DNA of 64,000 nucleotides. Origin: Mansonella perstans (lineage: Eukaryota > Nematoda > Chromadorea > Rhabditida > Onchocercidae). Position numbers and translations under genes: made by a program. Of the stretch, positions 10,701-22,157 are shown in pieces; the stretch's first letter is position 1, and every line of letters begins with the position of its first letter. The notes under the pieces are model-generated. The model saw only the letters and a list, made by a program, of their open reading frames with translations. It was not told the origin of the DNA and made no database searches. Where the stretch lies: NCBI GenBank assembly GCA_037074765.1, contig JBAMDO010000069.1:333501-397500 (forward strand), read 5' to 3'.

Positions 10701-13700
10701 TCATATTGAGAATATTCTAAAACGAAGCTCTTAAAATTGTCTTCTCACGAAACTCTGGAACAAAACTCCCCAAAATTGTCTTTTAAAGAAATTTTGCAAC
10801 AAGCACACTTAATTATCTAATTAAGAAATTTTTACTTTTAATAAACGGAAATTTTGAGCAATTCGATATTTCACTTCTTTTATCCCATAAATTCGTACAT
10901 TTCGTGGCTCAACGACTGCCCTATAATGCATCTGAAAAAAAAAATTCAGTCACCATCTGTTAGAAATGTTTACTTATTAAGTAATTGTTTTATTAAATAT
11001 CATTTAAACAAAATAAATTAAAAAAAAAAATCGCACATTAACTCGTAAATGATCTAAAATATCTTCGGTTAAATTTTTCGAATCATCCAAATCATTGTCA
11101 ACATTTTTGAATCTTGATAACACTTGATTTGTCATTTGATCACAAAATGTCACCGCTTCAGTAACCTTTAAATTCAATTATCTTTCATCTTTGCGAATGG
11201 TAATGATGTCTGATCACCAGATTTTAATGTCTGATGTTCACATTAAAATATAAAAACGAATTGACATTATAATACAACAGTGCTAACATTAAATTAATCA
11301 ATCAATCAATTTTAATCATCAGGCAGAAAAAAGCAGCTGAAATTAAATCTTTCATTTTTTTTCCCAAATTAGAATTTAACTAACTTTTTAGTGTTTCAAA
11401 TAAACTTGCAAATCAATAAATCATTGCAAATTTGAAAATTTCAAAAAAAAATTTTGCAAAAAAATAAAAACCTTTTTTGAAACTTGACAAATATTAAGTG
11501 TATCAAATTTATCACAAATGAATCCTCTAAATAGTGGAAGAAACCAGAGAATTGAATAGCATTTATTCTGTAAAAATGTAAACGCAACTGATTTTCAAGA
11601 GCATTATTTATTACAAAAAAAGTTATTTTTAGTGTTTCGAAAAAAAAATTTTTAGAAAATTTCAATTAAAAAAATCTTACATACTTTAATTTTTTTTAAG
11701 TGCATTTCTTATTTTATTTATTTTGTAATAAGCAAAGCAAAATTTTTTTTGTCATATAATTTAAAATATTTCTTATCATAGTCTAGCTACTACATTTCCT
11801 GTTTAAAATTATTTCTTCTTTAACTGATTGCTTTTTTTTTTTTTTTTTTGAGAAGAAACAATTCATACTTTCATATCACGGAATGTATCATGACATTTCT
11901 TCACTCCTTTATCAAATACATCATTACATTGATAGTGCATACGCATTGATAGCAATTTGGAAAGCTAATAAATATATGAGATAGATAAAGTTCAGATGAC
12001 GGTTTTATGACTAGCCAATAACACAAGAAATGTTAATTCCATTTGTTATTTGCTGTTTACGTAATATCATAACAATTAATATATAGTCACTCAATACGCT
12101 ATCATTATCATTAATATACCAGTTTTGTTATTCAAGTTGCCAAATGAAGTTTTTTCTCATTTTTTTCGTTAATTAAATAATTATACACTTTTGATTTTAA
12201 TTTATTCCACACTGGTGCTGCAGATTTTTGCATTTTACTTGCGGTATCTCCTTTTGCATCATCTGGTTCTTTATTGAGCAATGTATCACGTTGTTGTAGA
12301 GCCTTAACGTAAATACTAATACATAAATATTCCTCTAAAGTTAATTTTATTTTAAAATTTAGCAAAAATTACTTGTCTCGATCAAGCAAAAAAAAGACGG
12401 TAGTTAATTAAATTTTAAAATTAAATCAAAATTCAGCATTTCAATTACATTGCTTGAAGTATTCAATGAAAATTGCTTTTGTTTAATAAAATAATTAACT
12501 AACAATCATGCATTATCGATTTGAAACTTTTTTTGAATAGTTTCAAAAATGAAACAGTTGAATAGAATTAAAGTCAAATTTGTAAACATTTTGAAATTAT
12601 TATATTAAATTCAAAGTAATATGTAAAGAACACTTAGATAATTTATTTAACAAAAAATTTTTGTAAAAAAAATATTTTTTATTTCCATTTATTTTACCTC
12701 AGCTGCATCAATTGTTAGAGCTAGTGCTTTATCTTCATCACTTAATCTTAAGTCATATTCAATTGGCTCAACCAATGATCTTAACATTGCTATTATTTTT
12801 TGCCCCTTTGAAGTTGTTTTACCTGGAAATTATTCAAACAAAATTATGTTTTTTTTTTTTAGAAACAATTATCATTCTAAATGACAATTTTAGTACTCAT
12901 TAGTGTGATTAGTATAATCAGTTTAGCACTAGGAGAGAACTAAAAGATTAGAACTTTAATAAAAGAAGTGTTAATTGAAATTTTTAAGATTTTAAATTTT
13001 TTTTATTTTTAAATTTTCGCTGCAGCAAAATTTTAACATTTTCCAAGTGCACATTTGCAACAGTTTGAAATGTTAACATTTTTGGAACAGATTGCTTACA
13101 TTTTTGTTAAGCAGATATTGTTATCTTCTTTTGATAGCTAACTTACCAAATTGTTTTGCCATGAAACTTTCAATTGGGCCAGTAGCCGTAACGACCCGTT
13201 GTGTCATCAAATCTTCCTTTCGTTTGATATGACAAGTAATCATATTTGTACTAATTTGAAAATTACTGACAATATTTTCTATTGGACCAGCGCTTAAACT
13301 ATTAAAAACCACTACTGTTAACAGATTTTGACCATTTTTACCCAAAGCACCGAAGAGGACGCAACAAATTGCGCAACGAAATAACTGTAACAAAAAAAAA
13401 CTATCTTATAATTTTTTGAAATTTCCAAAATTTTTAATTGCAAAAAAATTTGCATAAAAATTTTTGTTACTTTCGTTTGCAAGCTTACATTGCTTTACGT
13501 TTAAAAATTGTTTGTTTGTAAAAAAAAATTGATAAGAAGACACGAAAATGAGAGTACCGGACTGTGTGCAAACGTTATTGCGCAGGCCAGAATAAGTGAC
13601 CATTTTAGGATTTGTTCCGCGACTTTGTCAAAATATGCAAAATTAATTTGGTACCAGGCTAAAAAGTTAAAGAAGTCAATTCAGTGTGATTAAAATGACC

Positions 13701-14209
13701 GGCTAAAGAAATTATCACAAAGCCAAACGATAACATTATAGAACATTATTGTTGTGGAGGAAGTATCAACAAATTTTGTAATGGCCAAATATTTGCTTAT
13801 CTTGCTCTGCCTTGATAAGTAATTTGCAAAACGAAATTGTCATTGCTCTAATTATTTATTATGGAATGCTAATTTATTCCTTTTATTAGATGAAAATTTT
13901 ACACCGAGTAAATTATGATAATCATTGATGTGAGCAGCAAGGTATACATGAAAGCTTTAGCTAATATTTTAAAATAAATTTAAGAAGGCGAGTTCTTTAA
14001 AATTTGTAAATTGAGTTTTTTTTGTAAAACTATTAACCAAATTTGTAAAGTAAAGAAGCGATCAGAAATCCAATAGGAAAATTGATCAAAATCCTTAGCC
14101 AATGATAATCATAAACACCGCTATAGAAGAAAATATCAAGAAGCCTTGAACGACCAAGTCGAATTCGTCGTTGCTCTCGATATGGCTCAATGAATAATTT
14201 GTCAAGCAT
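7784..14209 (-). CDS. DC-STAMP domain protein with C-terminal RING-like finger (SPE-42/SPE-49 family)
   Basis: Multi-pass membrane protein of 689 residues. Proteins of this family (worm SPE-42/SPE-49, vertebrate DCST1/DCST2, fly sneaky) act in sperm during fertilisation. Fourteen phase-consistent exons: 14209-14038, 13658-13558, 13384-13147, 12822-12698, 12302-12189, 11964-11869, 11165-11043, 10931-10836, 10059-9821, 9618-9498, 9265-9206, 8932-8756, 8507-8305 and 7988-7784. Family signatures are the SAGPIENIVSNF segment in exon 3, the FDNVYLTPYFWHID block at 393-406, VDGTG-like IDGTGFIADL, and RARIIHLYNK after the last membrane span. The tail has eight cysteines (643, 646, 658, 661, 666, 669, 677, 680), as in the C4C4 finger of SPE-42. 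An in-frame stop upstream of ATG 14209 supports the start. Orthology to SPE-42 rather than SPE-49 is undecided. No truncation was seen. Confidence 0.88.
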
Positions 14210-15593
14210 TACTTTTCTTTCGAAATTTTAAAAACAACCACCATGCATCGAAAGAATTAAATACTTCAATGACAATTATTTCTATTTTGCTATATTTATA
14301 ATATACAATTAAAATTGTTGAAAAAATTATTAAAATAAAAGTTAATTTTTTTTGTCGTTTAAGAAATGACAAATTCATACCAGAGATTATTAATTCTATT
14401 CAAAATAGTTCTCCTAAACAGAAAAAAAACCGAACAACTGATGATGATAACTTTGTCACTGCAAAACTTATCAATAATAATTTTACTTCCGCTTTCAGCC
14501 AAAAAAAGAAACTTATGTTCATGAAATTATAAATCATTTAATTAAATTTAGGAATTTTGTGCAAATTTCAATCTATTTGTGAATTAACTTTTTATTTAAA
14601 AAAAAATATCTAAGAACTGATCTTTTAACGATTTAGTCAAGGTTGTTATTCAGTAATATCATCTAATTACTAACTTTTATCGTGTTTTTCAATAATCGCG
14701 TATGAATTATGAAATATAAATATTCAAATTAAACATCTCACAATCAAATTGTAAAAAATTCATCGATAAATTAGCCAAAATCTTGATTGCTAATAAAATC
14801 AATAATAGGGAGATTTTAATTGACAATGATACGGATAATGTGAGCTAAATTTTCAACATTCAAGAAAAAAAAACTTGAAAAATTTTCAATTAGAAATTAT
14901 AAGATTGTCTCTTAGAATTATTTTGCATTAATTACAATTATTATCGAAAAAAAATTGGCAGAAAGAAAAAGCACAAATGAAAAATGCTTCATCTTTTTTT
15001 CCATACAATCTTTTTTCCGATGTAATTAGGAAATAATCAATGTAAAATCTCTTAATCATTAAAAAAATCTATCGGATATATCAGGATGACAGAAAAATCA
15101 TTAATATCAATCAAATAATCAATCGTTCATTGTAATGAATCGCACAGCATTAATTAAAGTAACAATTTTTCTTTAATGCTGCAGTTTCGCTGTGTTTTCG
15201 CAGGAAATGCAAATTCATAATATTTCTGAAGAAATCAGATGAAATTTGCTCGCTTAAATCAATGATAAATTAATATTTATTAATTTCTCTCAATTGAAAT
15301 TTTATTTCAATTGAACCGAAATATTTATTTATTTCGTATTTGTAAACTTTTTTTACAGTGAAATATTTAAATTGTAAAAAATATTTTTTTACTTAAACTA
15401 AATAATTTAAATGAAAATTTAATAATTAAGTAAACTCATTTGAATATCCTTGGACTTCTGACCGTTTTTTTTTTTGCATTCTCATTTATACATTCAAATA
15501 AGAACAAAATTTTGAAATAAATGAATAATTTTTTTTCTCTCTGCTGCCATTTGTAATTTCTTCCATTTGGACTATGACTGCATGCAAAATTTT
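14210..15593. other. Intergenic region between the DC-STAMP gene and the second TGF-beta gene
   Basis: AT-rich, with no gene or repeat array recognised. It presumably contains the promoter of the DC-STAMP gene. Confidence 0.5.
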
Positions 15594-17243
15594 CTAAAGT
15601 CGACAACCACATTCGGTTACTTTGACATCTTTTAAAACGCGATTAACTTCAAAACCATTTTTATTTTCCACAATCTGAAAAAATTTATTATTTTTCTACT
15701 AAAACAAAAATCCGGAAAAAAAATTGAAATGAAGTAAATCAGCGATTCATTACTATAATCATTTGAAAGTTCTTTTGTAAAACTTTATGAAAGTTTTTTT
15801 TTTTTTTTTTTTTGCAAACAATTGTTACTGTTCGAATTAAGTAAGTTATATGTCTGAGAGATTTTTCGAAATTCCATTCATTAGTGAATTGATAATAGAA
15901 TTGCAATAATTAGTAATTAAGTAAAACACACTTCAACTGATGACCATTTAATTGGCACGCAACATGACAGTCTTCTTTCAAATGGACTTTCTGGATCGTT
16001 TATTGCATCTTGCATAATTAATGAATGACGATCGGTAATTTCATTTACTACCTCGCATTCACCCTCACAATAATTCATATTAAATCTGATAAAAGAAATC
16101 AAAATTTCATAATTGAAATTGAACTAATAATTGCGTGGGAGAAATCTTATTTTTTTGAATTGATAATAAATAATTTTAAAATTAAAAATGAAATTTCAAA
16201 GTTTTAAAATTTTGAAAAAATTTCAACCTAATTTTTTTTTAACAATGATATTTGCATACACATACATAAATTGCATTTCAAAAAAGAAACTATTTATTGG
16301 TTTTAGAATTTTAATAAAATCAATTTACATACCCTGATGGACTGACAATATTATCCATACCATATTCATGAAAATCAAAATAAAAACTCCTCAAGCAACA
16401 TAATTCGTAACGACAATCTTTATCAAATGTTCTTTTTTTTCGGATATGCTCTACACAATAATATTTTGACAGTTGCATCCAACAAATTCAATATTGTGTA
16501 ATTTGTTAAAAAAAAAAAAATGCTCAAAATTTTCTTGAATATTTTTATTTGAACTGATGAATTAATTTTTGCAATAACTATTTGGATAATTTCCGAAATA
16601 AACACTTTTTCTTTTTTTGCTCTCCAGGAATTTTGGATTTGAAATTTTTGATTCGCAGAATTTTCATTTCTTGAGCTGACTATGAAGTTTTCACCTGTAT
16701 CATTAAAAGTATTATGTATGATACTGTTATCGCGAATCGGCGATATTTTAAGTTGCTGAAATAGATTTATTTAAACTTCAATAAATTGAAAAAAAATTAA
16801 AAAATTAGATAAATTGATATATTTTAGAACTAAATTTCCAATCAGTTCAGCATTATGCATTGTTATTTTCCGATAAATTGAACTGTAAGAATAAGAAAAA
16901 AATCAACGAAATGATAAAAATTAAAAACACAAAAAAAAAAAAAAAAAACGATGTTTAAAATGAAATTTAATTCGCTACCTAATACTACATTAGATCATTT
17001 GCGGTAAAAAAAAAAGATCTTGACCTTATTTATGGGTTTGATAGATTGACCATACCAATGATGACAAGAAGAACAAGGCGATGATGATATTGATGGTAGC
17101 GCTAATGATGATAATGGTAAATTTAGAGATAACAAAGCGATTGCATGAATAATGAAAGTGATACAAACGATTGTCCATTGATTTGATAAATAGAAAAAAC
17201 ACGAATCATTGCTGTGAGCAAATTTGTTTAGACCGGAAACCAT
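15594..17243 (-). CDS. Second TGF-beta superfamily ligand with a very short prodomain
   Basis: Secreted growth factor precursor, five exons: 17243-17025, 16755-16695, 16450-16333, 16085-15932 and 15674-15594, giving 210 residues. The N-terminus has a hydrophobic segment (ITFIIHAIALLSL) and then CSSC, like the CxxC near the start of activin/myostatin precursors. Only about 100 residues lie before a furin-like RKKR (97-100). The mature part (101-210) has nine cysteines: 106, 111, 112, 139, 143, 174, 175, 206 and 208, in the motifs CRYELCC, NYCEGEC, SCCVPIK and ECGCRL. The two tryptophans of GW..WI are missing (EYGMDNIVSP). Mature-domain introns match those of the ligand at 3797-6109 in place and phase. 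The small second exon and the choice among three in-frame ATGs are the least certain parts. TIG-3- or DAF-7-like identity is only a guess. Confidence 0.82.
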
Positions 17244-18488
17244 TAGAACACACATATACACTATACACATACATACAATAACTTGTATTTATATTTTATT
17301 TCAAACAATTGAATTTTAATGACAGGAAATGAAAAAAAAAGAAAAAAAAAACAAACAAGAAAGATATAGCAGTCGTTGATTTATTTAAAAGTTTATGTTA
17401 TTTTAATTATCACTTTTTTGTTTTTCCCTCCCATTTGATGAAATTACAGAAACTGCTGAAACATAAAGCAAAAATGCTTTTCCTATTTAAAATAAAATTT
17501 CAAATAGGACAAAGGATTTCTATGAAAATTCATCCTATCGTTAATAATGAATCATTATTTTTATTCAAACTGATGTAAATATAATTCTTTCACACAAAAG
17601 AAAAATTTAATTTATAATTTGATTTTTGTTAGAAACAAAATATTTTGATATAGTTTCAATCTTTGATAGAGTCACCTCGGTGTGAGTAGCAAGACCGATG
17701 TTATCAGCATATAAAAAATCATAGAACTCGCGGATAAGGTGATTTAGAGTACAACAATTCGTAGACAAGATGATTTAGAGTACAACAACTCGGGATAAGA
17801 TGATTTAGAGTCTTGGTGTGCGCCTTTAGTCATTTTAGGTTGAAATAAGTTGTCGTCGGTACATAGCACATATAGATAAAGTTTTCCTTGTCAAGGTCTG
17901 CCACGACTCTCTGAAGTATCATATTGAAGAAAATGGTGAATTTATGAAATGATTACCAGTGATAACAAAATCACAGCACTTACTTATAATAATCATCAAT
18001 TGCTATTAATTATATTAATAATCATCGATTGCTAATTAGTTAATACTAATTTCAGTCGAGACTAAATCAATAGAATTGCTCAAGTTGTTTGCTTCATTTC
18101 TCTTTTCGATCAACTTTTCAATCTTCCAAAGTTTCCAATTCTTAAAATCAATTCCAGCTAAATTTTAAATTGATTTAATTAAATTGATCATAAGAAATTC
18201 ATTAGTAAAACTATCAACTGTTATTACTTTTATTGTATTTCAACAATAATTCACAAATAACATTGATTTTTTTTCACAATCACTGAAATGTGAGAGTAGT
18301 GATAGAGTACTATGTTCTCTCACAATTTCATTCACTCATTTCACTATTCAAATACAATATTATTTATTTTCATGTTATTTCATTTCAGTTAATGTTTACA
18401 AATTTTTTTTTAGGCCTAAAAACATAATATTTTCAATAGATCAGCTCACTCTCACTAACGCTATTTCTCTCTTTTCCTCTTAACAAAA
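17244..18488. other. Intergenic region with a short tandem repeat
   Basis: No gene is seen. Bases about 17728-17810 hold three diverged copies of a roughly 32-base unit containing GATGATTTAGAGTACAACAA. Confidence 0.45.
17728..17810. repeat. Tandem repeat, about 32-base unit, three copies
   Basis: The core (G/A)TGATTTAGAGT recurs at 17740, 17770 and 17801, with TACAACAA(T/C)TCG after the first two. Confidence 0.6.
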
Positions 18489-18950
18489 ATGTATTGTACC
18501 ATTTTCAATTTTTCTTTTTTGTCACATTTAAACATAATTAACACGCTACATCTGAATATCATTAACAAAGCTACATTTAGACATCATGGACAGGTTATAT
18601 TTGAATATTGTAGACAAGCTACATTTAGACATCATGGACAGGTTATATTTGAATATTGTAGACAGCTACAAGCTCATGGACAGGTATATTTGTGGACATA
18701 CATGGACTTGGACAGGCTATATTTGAATCATATGGACAAGCTACATTTGGACATCATGGACAGGCTATATTTGAATCATATGGACAAGCTACATTTGGAC
18801 ATCATGGACAGGCTATATTTGAATCATATGGACAAGCTACATTTGGATATCATGGATCAAGATTTGAATACCTTAGATGTCAAAAACAAGCCACACTTGA
18901 ATATTGTGGACAAGCTACATCTAGGCATCACGGACATGGCCAAGACTTGA
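18489..18950 (+). repeat. 24/48-base coding-length minisatellite with an open frame of 153 codons
   Basis: From about 18560 to 18960 the sequence is built of 24-base units of the form AAGCTACATTTGGACATCATGGAC alternating with AGGCTATATTTGAATCATATGGAC. Together they make a 48-base higher-order unit present in about three near-perfect copies, with degenerate copies on both sides. Because 24 is a multiple of three, the array is open in more than one frame: one frame starts at ATG 18489 and repeats KLHLDIMDRLYLNHMD, and another repeats QATFGHHGQAIFESYG. No signal, splice partner or known family supports a real protein, so I annotate it as a minisatellite. Confidence 0.7.
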
Positions 18951-18973
18951 ATACCTTAAACAAGCTACAATGA

Positions 18974-19569
18974 TGCTTAGGGATGAGGCATAAACCAGAT
19001 TCGGAACAAGGTGGTCTCGCGATAATAAGAATTTGAAGTATTGGTTTGATATTGAAATTGTATGAATCACTCAATTTTCCTTTATTTTCCGATTAAAATA
19101 CTTTAATTAGAAATTATATGGAAACTTACTTATTACCAGTATAGCAAACGTAAGTTTCAGAGAACGTTTTGTACACGTACTGCAGCGTAGTTTTCTGCAT
19201 TGTTGCGTTAATTATTAAGGGCCAAAATTTCGTTACTAATTGAAATATTTAGAAATTAAATTTTATTGCTACACATTCTGAAGAAGCATTAAGTAATTAT
19301 TTCATTAAAAACTTGTACATTTGAATTTTGCATTGACATTGTAAATAGATATTTATATCTGTATTATATGTTTTTTATAAAAGTTTTGTAAATGTTATAA
19401 AAATTCGTTGAAAAATGTGATTTTATGGAAATAATACATACATTTATTTTTTTTGTTTATTGAGATCAACGAATCTTTATATCCTTCTTTCATTTATCAT
19501 ATTGTCATCAATTTATGGTTTAAACTTTGCTATTGAATTATTGCCTTTTCTTTCGTCAATTTTCAGATC
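18974..19569. promoter_or_regulatory. 5' region of the MTR3 gene with candidate trans-splice acceptor
   Basis: No gene is seen. The sequence TTTCAG ends at 19566, three bases before the ATG of the next gene. This is what a spliced-leader acceptor would look like in a nematode. Confidence 0.4.
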
Positions 19570-20908
19570 ATGAAACACTCCTCGGTGAAGCCAGTACCGT
19601 TAAATAATCTTTTAAAACGAAAGGAGAATGTTGGAGTGAATTTGAAAAGCACATTGAACACATTCCGATCTATTGTGTTGCAAACAGGTGCTTTACAGGA
19701 TCAGAAAGGTACGGTTTATGTTGAATTTGGTTCAACGAAAATTATTTGCTCAGTTGATGGTCCTAAAGAAATAACCAAGAGTACTGATGGTGATCCAGCG
19801 GAAGGACAAATCTATGTTTTCCTGAAGAATGTTTCAGTAGAAAGCAATGCTGTCTCAGGTATTTATATAGTTTTTTTTGTCTTACTCGAAGTAATTAATT
19901 TACGAATTTGGAGTTTAAAATTGATGAGTTTTTTGGTGTTGTTATCACTAAGTTGTACCACTTTTTGTAGTTACCAAAAAAGCATTTTGTCCAAGCAGTT
20001 GAATAGTATTAGAGAGGAATGACTTATCTAGAATTATGGCACTATTATCATTGAAAAGTAATAGTCACTTAGTAGTCTTAGGTTGTCTGCTTTTCCGTGT
20101 CGCCACCACTTTGTTCTTTCCGTATAGCTTTCCATTATTTGATGCATATAAAGTAATAAGATGAATTGAATCATTTTATTGTTAATAGTTTCGAGGGTGC
20201 TTAAATGTTTATCATATTCATCAAATTGTTAATAACAGAGAGAATAAATAAAATTGAAAATAAACAAAGCAACAAAAGATGTTGAAGTTTGATAGATGTA
20301 TTTTATAATGTGTTCATGTCAGTGAGTAATTGTTTGGTTGAAAATTACCTGAATATTCAGCTGGAAAATTATTCGGTTATTCACCTTTTTTTAATGCTTT
20401 TATTTGAATTTCAGGTTCAAATTCTTCATCAGTTTCAAATAGAGAATGCAGTGGAATGTGTAATGCCGTGGAGTCTGCGTTACGATCAATTGTTTGTTTG
20501 GATTTATTTTGTAAGGCACAGATTGATGTTGAAATCACAGTCCTCAACGATGATGGCGGTGTTTTGGCAGCTGCTTTAATTGCTTCTTCCTTGGCTTTAA
20601 TTGATTCTGGTATCCAGGTGTATGATGTTTGTGTAGCAGCTCATATTGTTATGTTGCCAGATGGTCGCATTATTGTTGATCCATCAACTAGCTCATTACC
20701 ATTTTCTTCTGTACCTGATACAAAGGAATTCCCCGAAAATGCACATCTTTCAGTTACCATTGGCATGATGCCGTCATTGAATCAATTAGCATATTGTGAA
20801 TTTATTGGCGTTGCAGAACCGCATCAGTTAAAGCATGCTATTGCTGTAGCAGTGGAAAATGCACTGAAGTTATATCCTTTGGTACGTAAAACACTTACCA
20901 ACAAGTGA
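19570..20908 (+). CDS. EXOSC6: RNA exosome ring subunit MTR3 (EXOSC6-type RNase PH-like protein)
   Basis: Non-catalytic RNase PH-fold subunit of the six-membered exosome ring that processes and degrades RNA in nucleus and cytoplasm. Two exons, 19570-19858 and 20415-20908, join in phase to give 260 residues, close to the usual family length. The N-terminal half carries the RNase PH signature: TGALQDQKGTVYVEFGSTK, then SVDGP. The second exon has VLNDDGGVLAAALIASSLAL, SGIQVYDV, IGMMPSLNQLAY and the C-terminal LYPLVRKTL. These match MTR3 better than RRP41, RRP46 or the RRP42/43/45 group. The start is supported by a TTTCAG acceptor-like site three bases upstream. A reading frame continuing past 19858 would reach a stop at 20022 and is intron read-through. 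Confidence 0.9.
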
Positions 20909-22157
20909 TATGAAATTTTGACCACTGATACTACACAATTATCAAATGTCATCTTGACAAGTTTGCCAAGGCAGTTTTTTTTTTCTCTAACTTGATAATA
21001 TATCAGTTACATTCCTGAAGAAAAATACCTCATATAATGTTATTCAAGGATTAAGCATTTCATCATAGTCAGTTTGTATCTTCTGATCTTAAGCATTTTA
21101 TCATAATTGATTTGTATCTTTTGATCTCACCTTATTGCAGATTTATTTGTAACACTACTTTTTCTAATTAATAATTGAATACATTTTTTCTAATTAATAA
21201 TTGAATACATTTTTTCTAATTAATAATTGAAACAGATTTATTTGTAACACTATTTTTTCTAATTAATAATTGATATGATTGTGCCTTATTTGTCTCAATT
21301 TCCTTTTTGGCCAAATACGAAGCTGTTGTATCCAGTGCTGCTACAATATTTATACAAGATATATATTTGAAGCTGTAGAACGAATTGCATCGTAAATTTA
21401 AAAGTAAAAAGAAGTGGGAAAGTTAAATTTGAAAAATTTAGCTCAAGTTTTTTTTGCTGTATTTGAACAATAATAATTTATAAAATGCTTTGTAAAATTA
21501 TTTGAACAATAATAATTTGTAAAATGTAAACTGCAGTAATTCATATTTTTTCCATTTTGTAACATTTTTATCCATTGTAATTTTTGCAAAATTCTATAAT
21601 CTGAAATTTTTTTCTGGATAAACAAGAAATCTGGATAAGTTTTTCCAGGCTCTAACTTAGTGTATATTTTATTGAATTCTAAGATTTGCAGCATTGAAAA
21701 TTACTTGCTTTAAAAAAAAAAAAAAAAAAAAGTAAAAAATCGAAAGTAGATTTTTTTACTAATGAAAATGATTCCTGTCCTTTTTTGTTTCACTTGTTAA
21801 ATTGTTTTACAGTGAAATTGATTAAACTTTTACATACTCCGCTGCATACATACTCCGTTGTCCTATTGCTGTTTATCCTTTTCATTTTTATTTTCCATCA
21901 ATATGTAACACAGAAGAAGGAGTATAGAAAATAATGGCAATTGTTAACAATTAACAGTAGAAGTTCTGCTGATATTGATTGATATATATGTCCAATTATT
22001 TGACCTATTTTTAATTATTTGATCCTATTTTGAATTTGTCACTAATCTTTTCACTCATTTAAATATTTATCTTTTTTTTTCAGGAATTATTTTTTGCTAT
22101 AAAAGGTGAATTTTTAGTAATATTTTTTCAGTGTCAATTTTTTATTTTTATTTTTGG
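20909..22157. other. Intergenic region with short tandem repeats
   Basis: No gene is seen. Bases 21050-21120 carry a duplicated TTTGTATCTT(C/T)TGATCT block. Bases 21155-21270 carry about four copies of TTTTTCTAATTAATAATTGA. Bases about 21460-21530 carry two copies of TTTGAACAATAATAATTT(A/G)T. TTTTTTCAG ends at 22129, a candidate trans-splice acceptor for the next gene. Confidence 0.5.
21155..21270. repeat. Tandem repeat, about 26-base AT-rich unit, about four copies
   Basis: TTTTTCTAATTAATAATTGA recurs four times; the first three copies are about 26 bases apart and the last follows an intervening TTTATTTGTAACACTA. Confidence 0.65.

Noticed and set aside
12712..12903. Plus-strand hydrophobic frame
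   Set aside because: Antisense of the DC-STAMP exon 12698-12822 plus intron.
18692..18973. Second open frame of 93 codons in the minisatellite
   Set aside because: It is a by-product of a repeat unit divisible by three; no start or splice signals specific to it.
22131..22157. Upstream GTG-type start for the CHY gene
   Set aside because: Eukaryotic starts are ATG; the first ATG after the TTTTTTCAG acceptor is at 22158.
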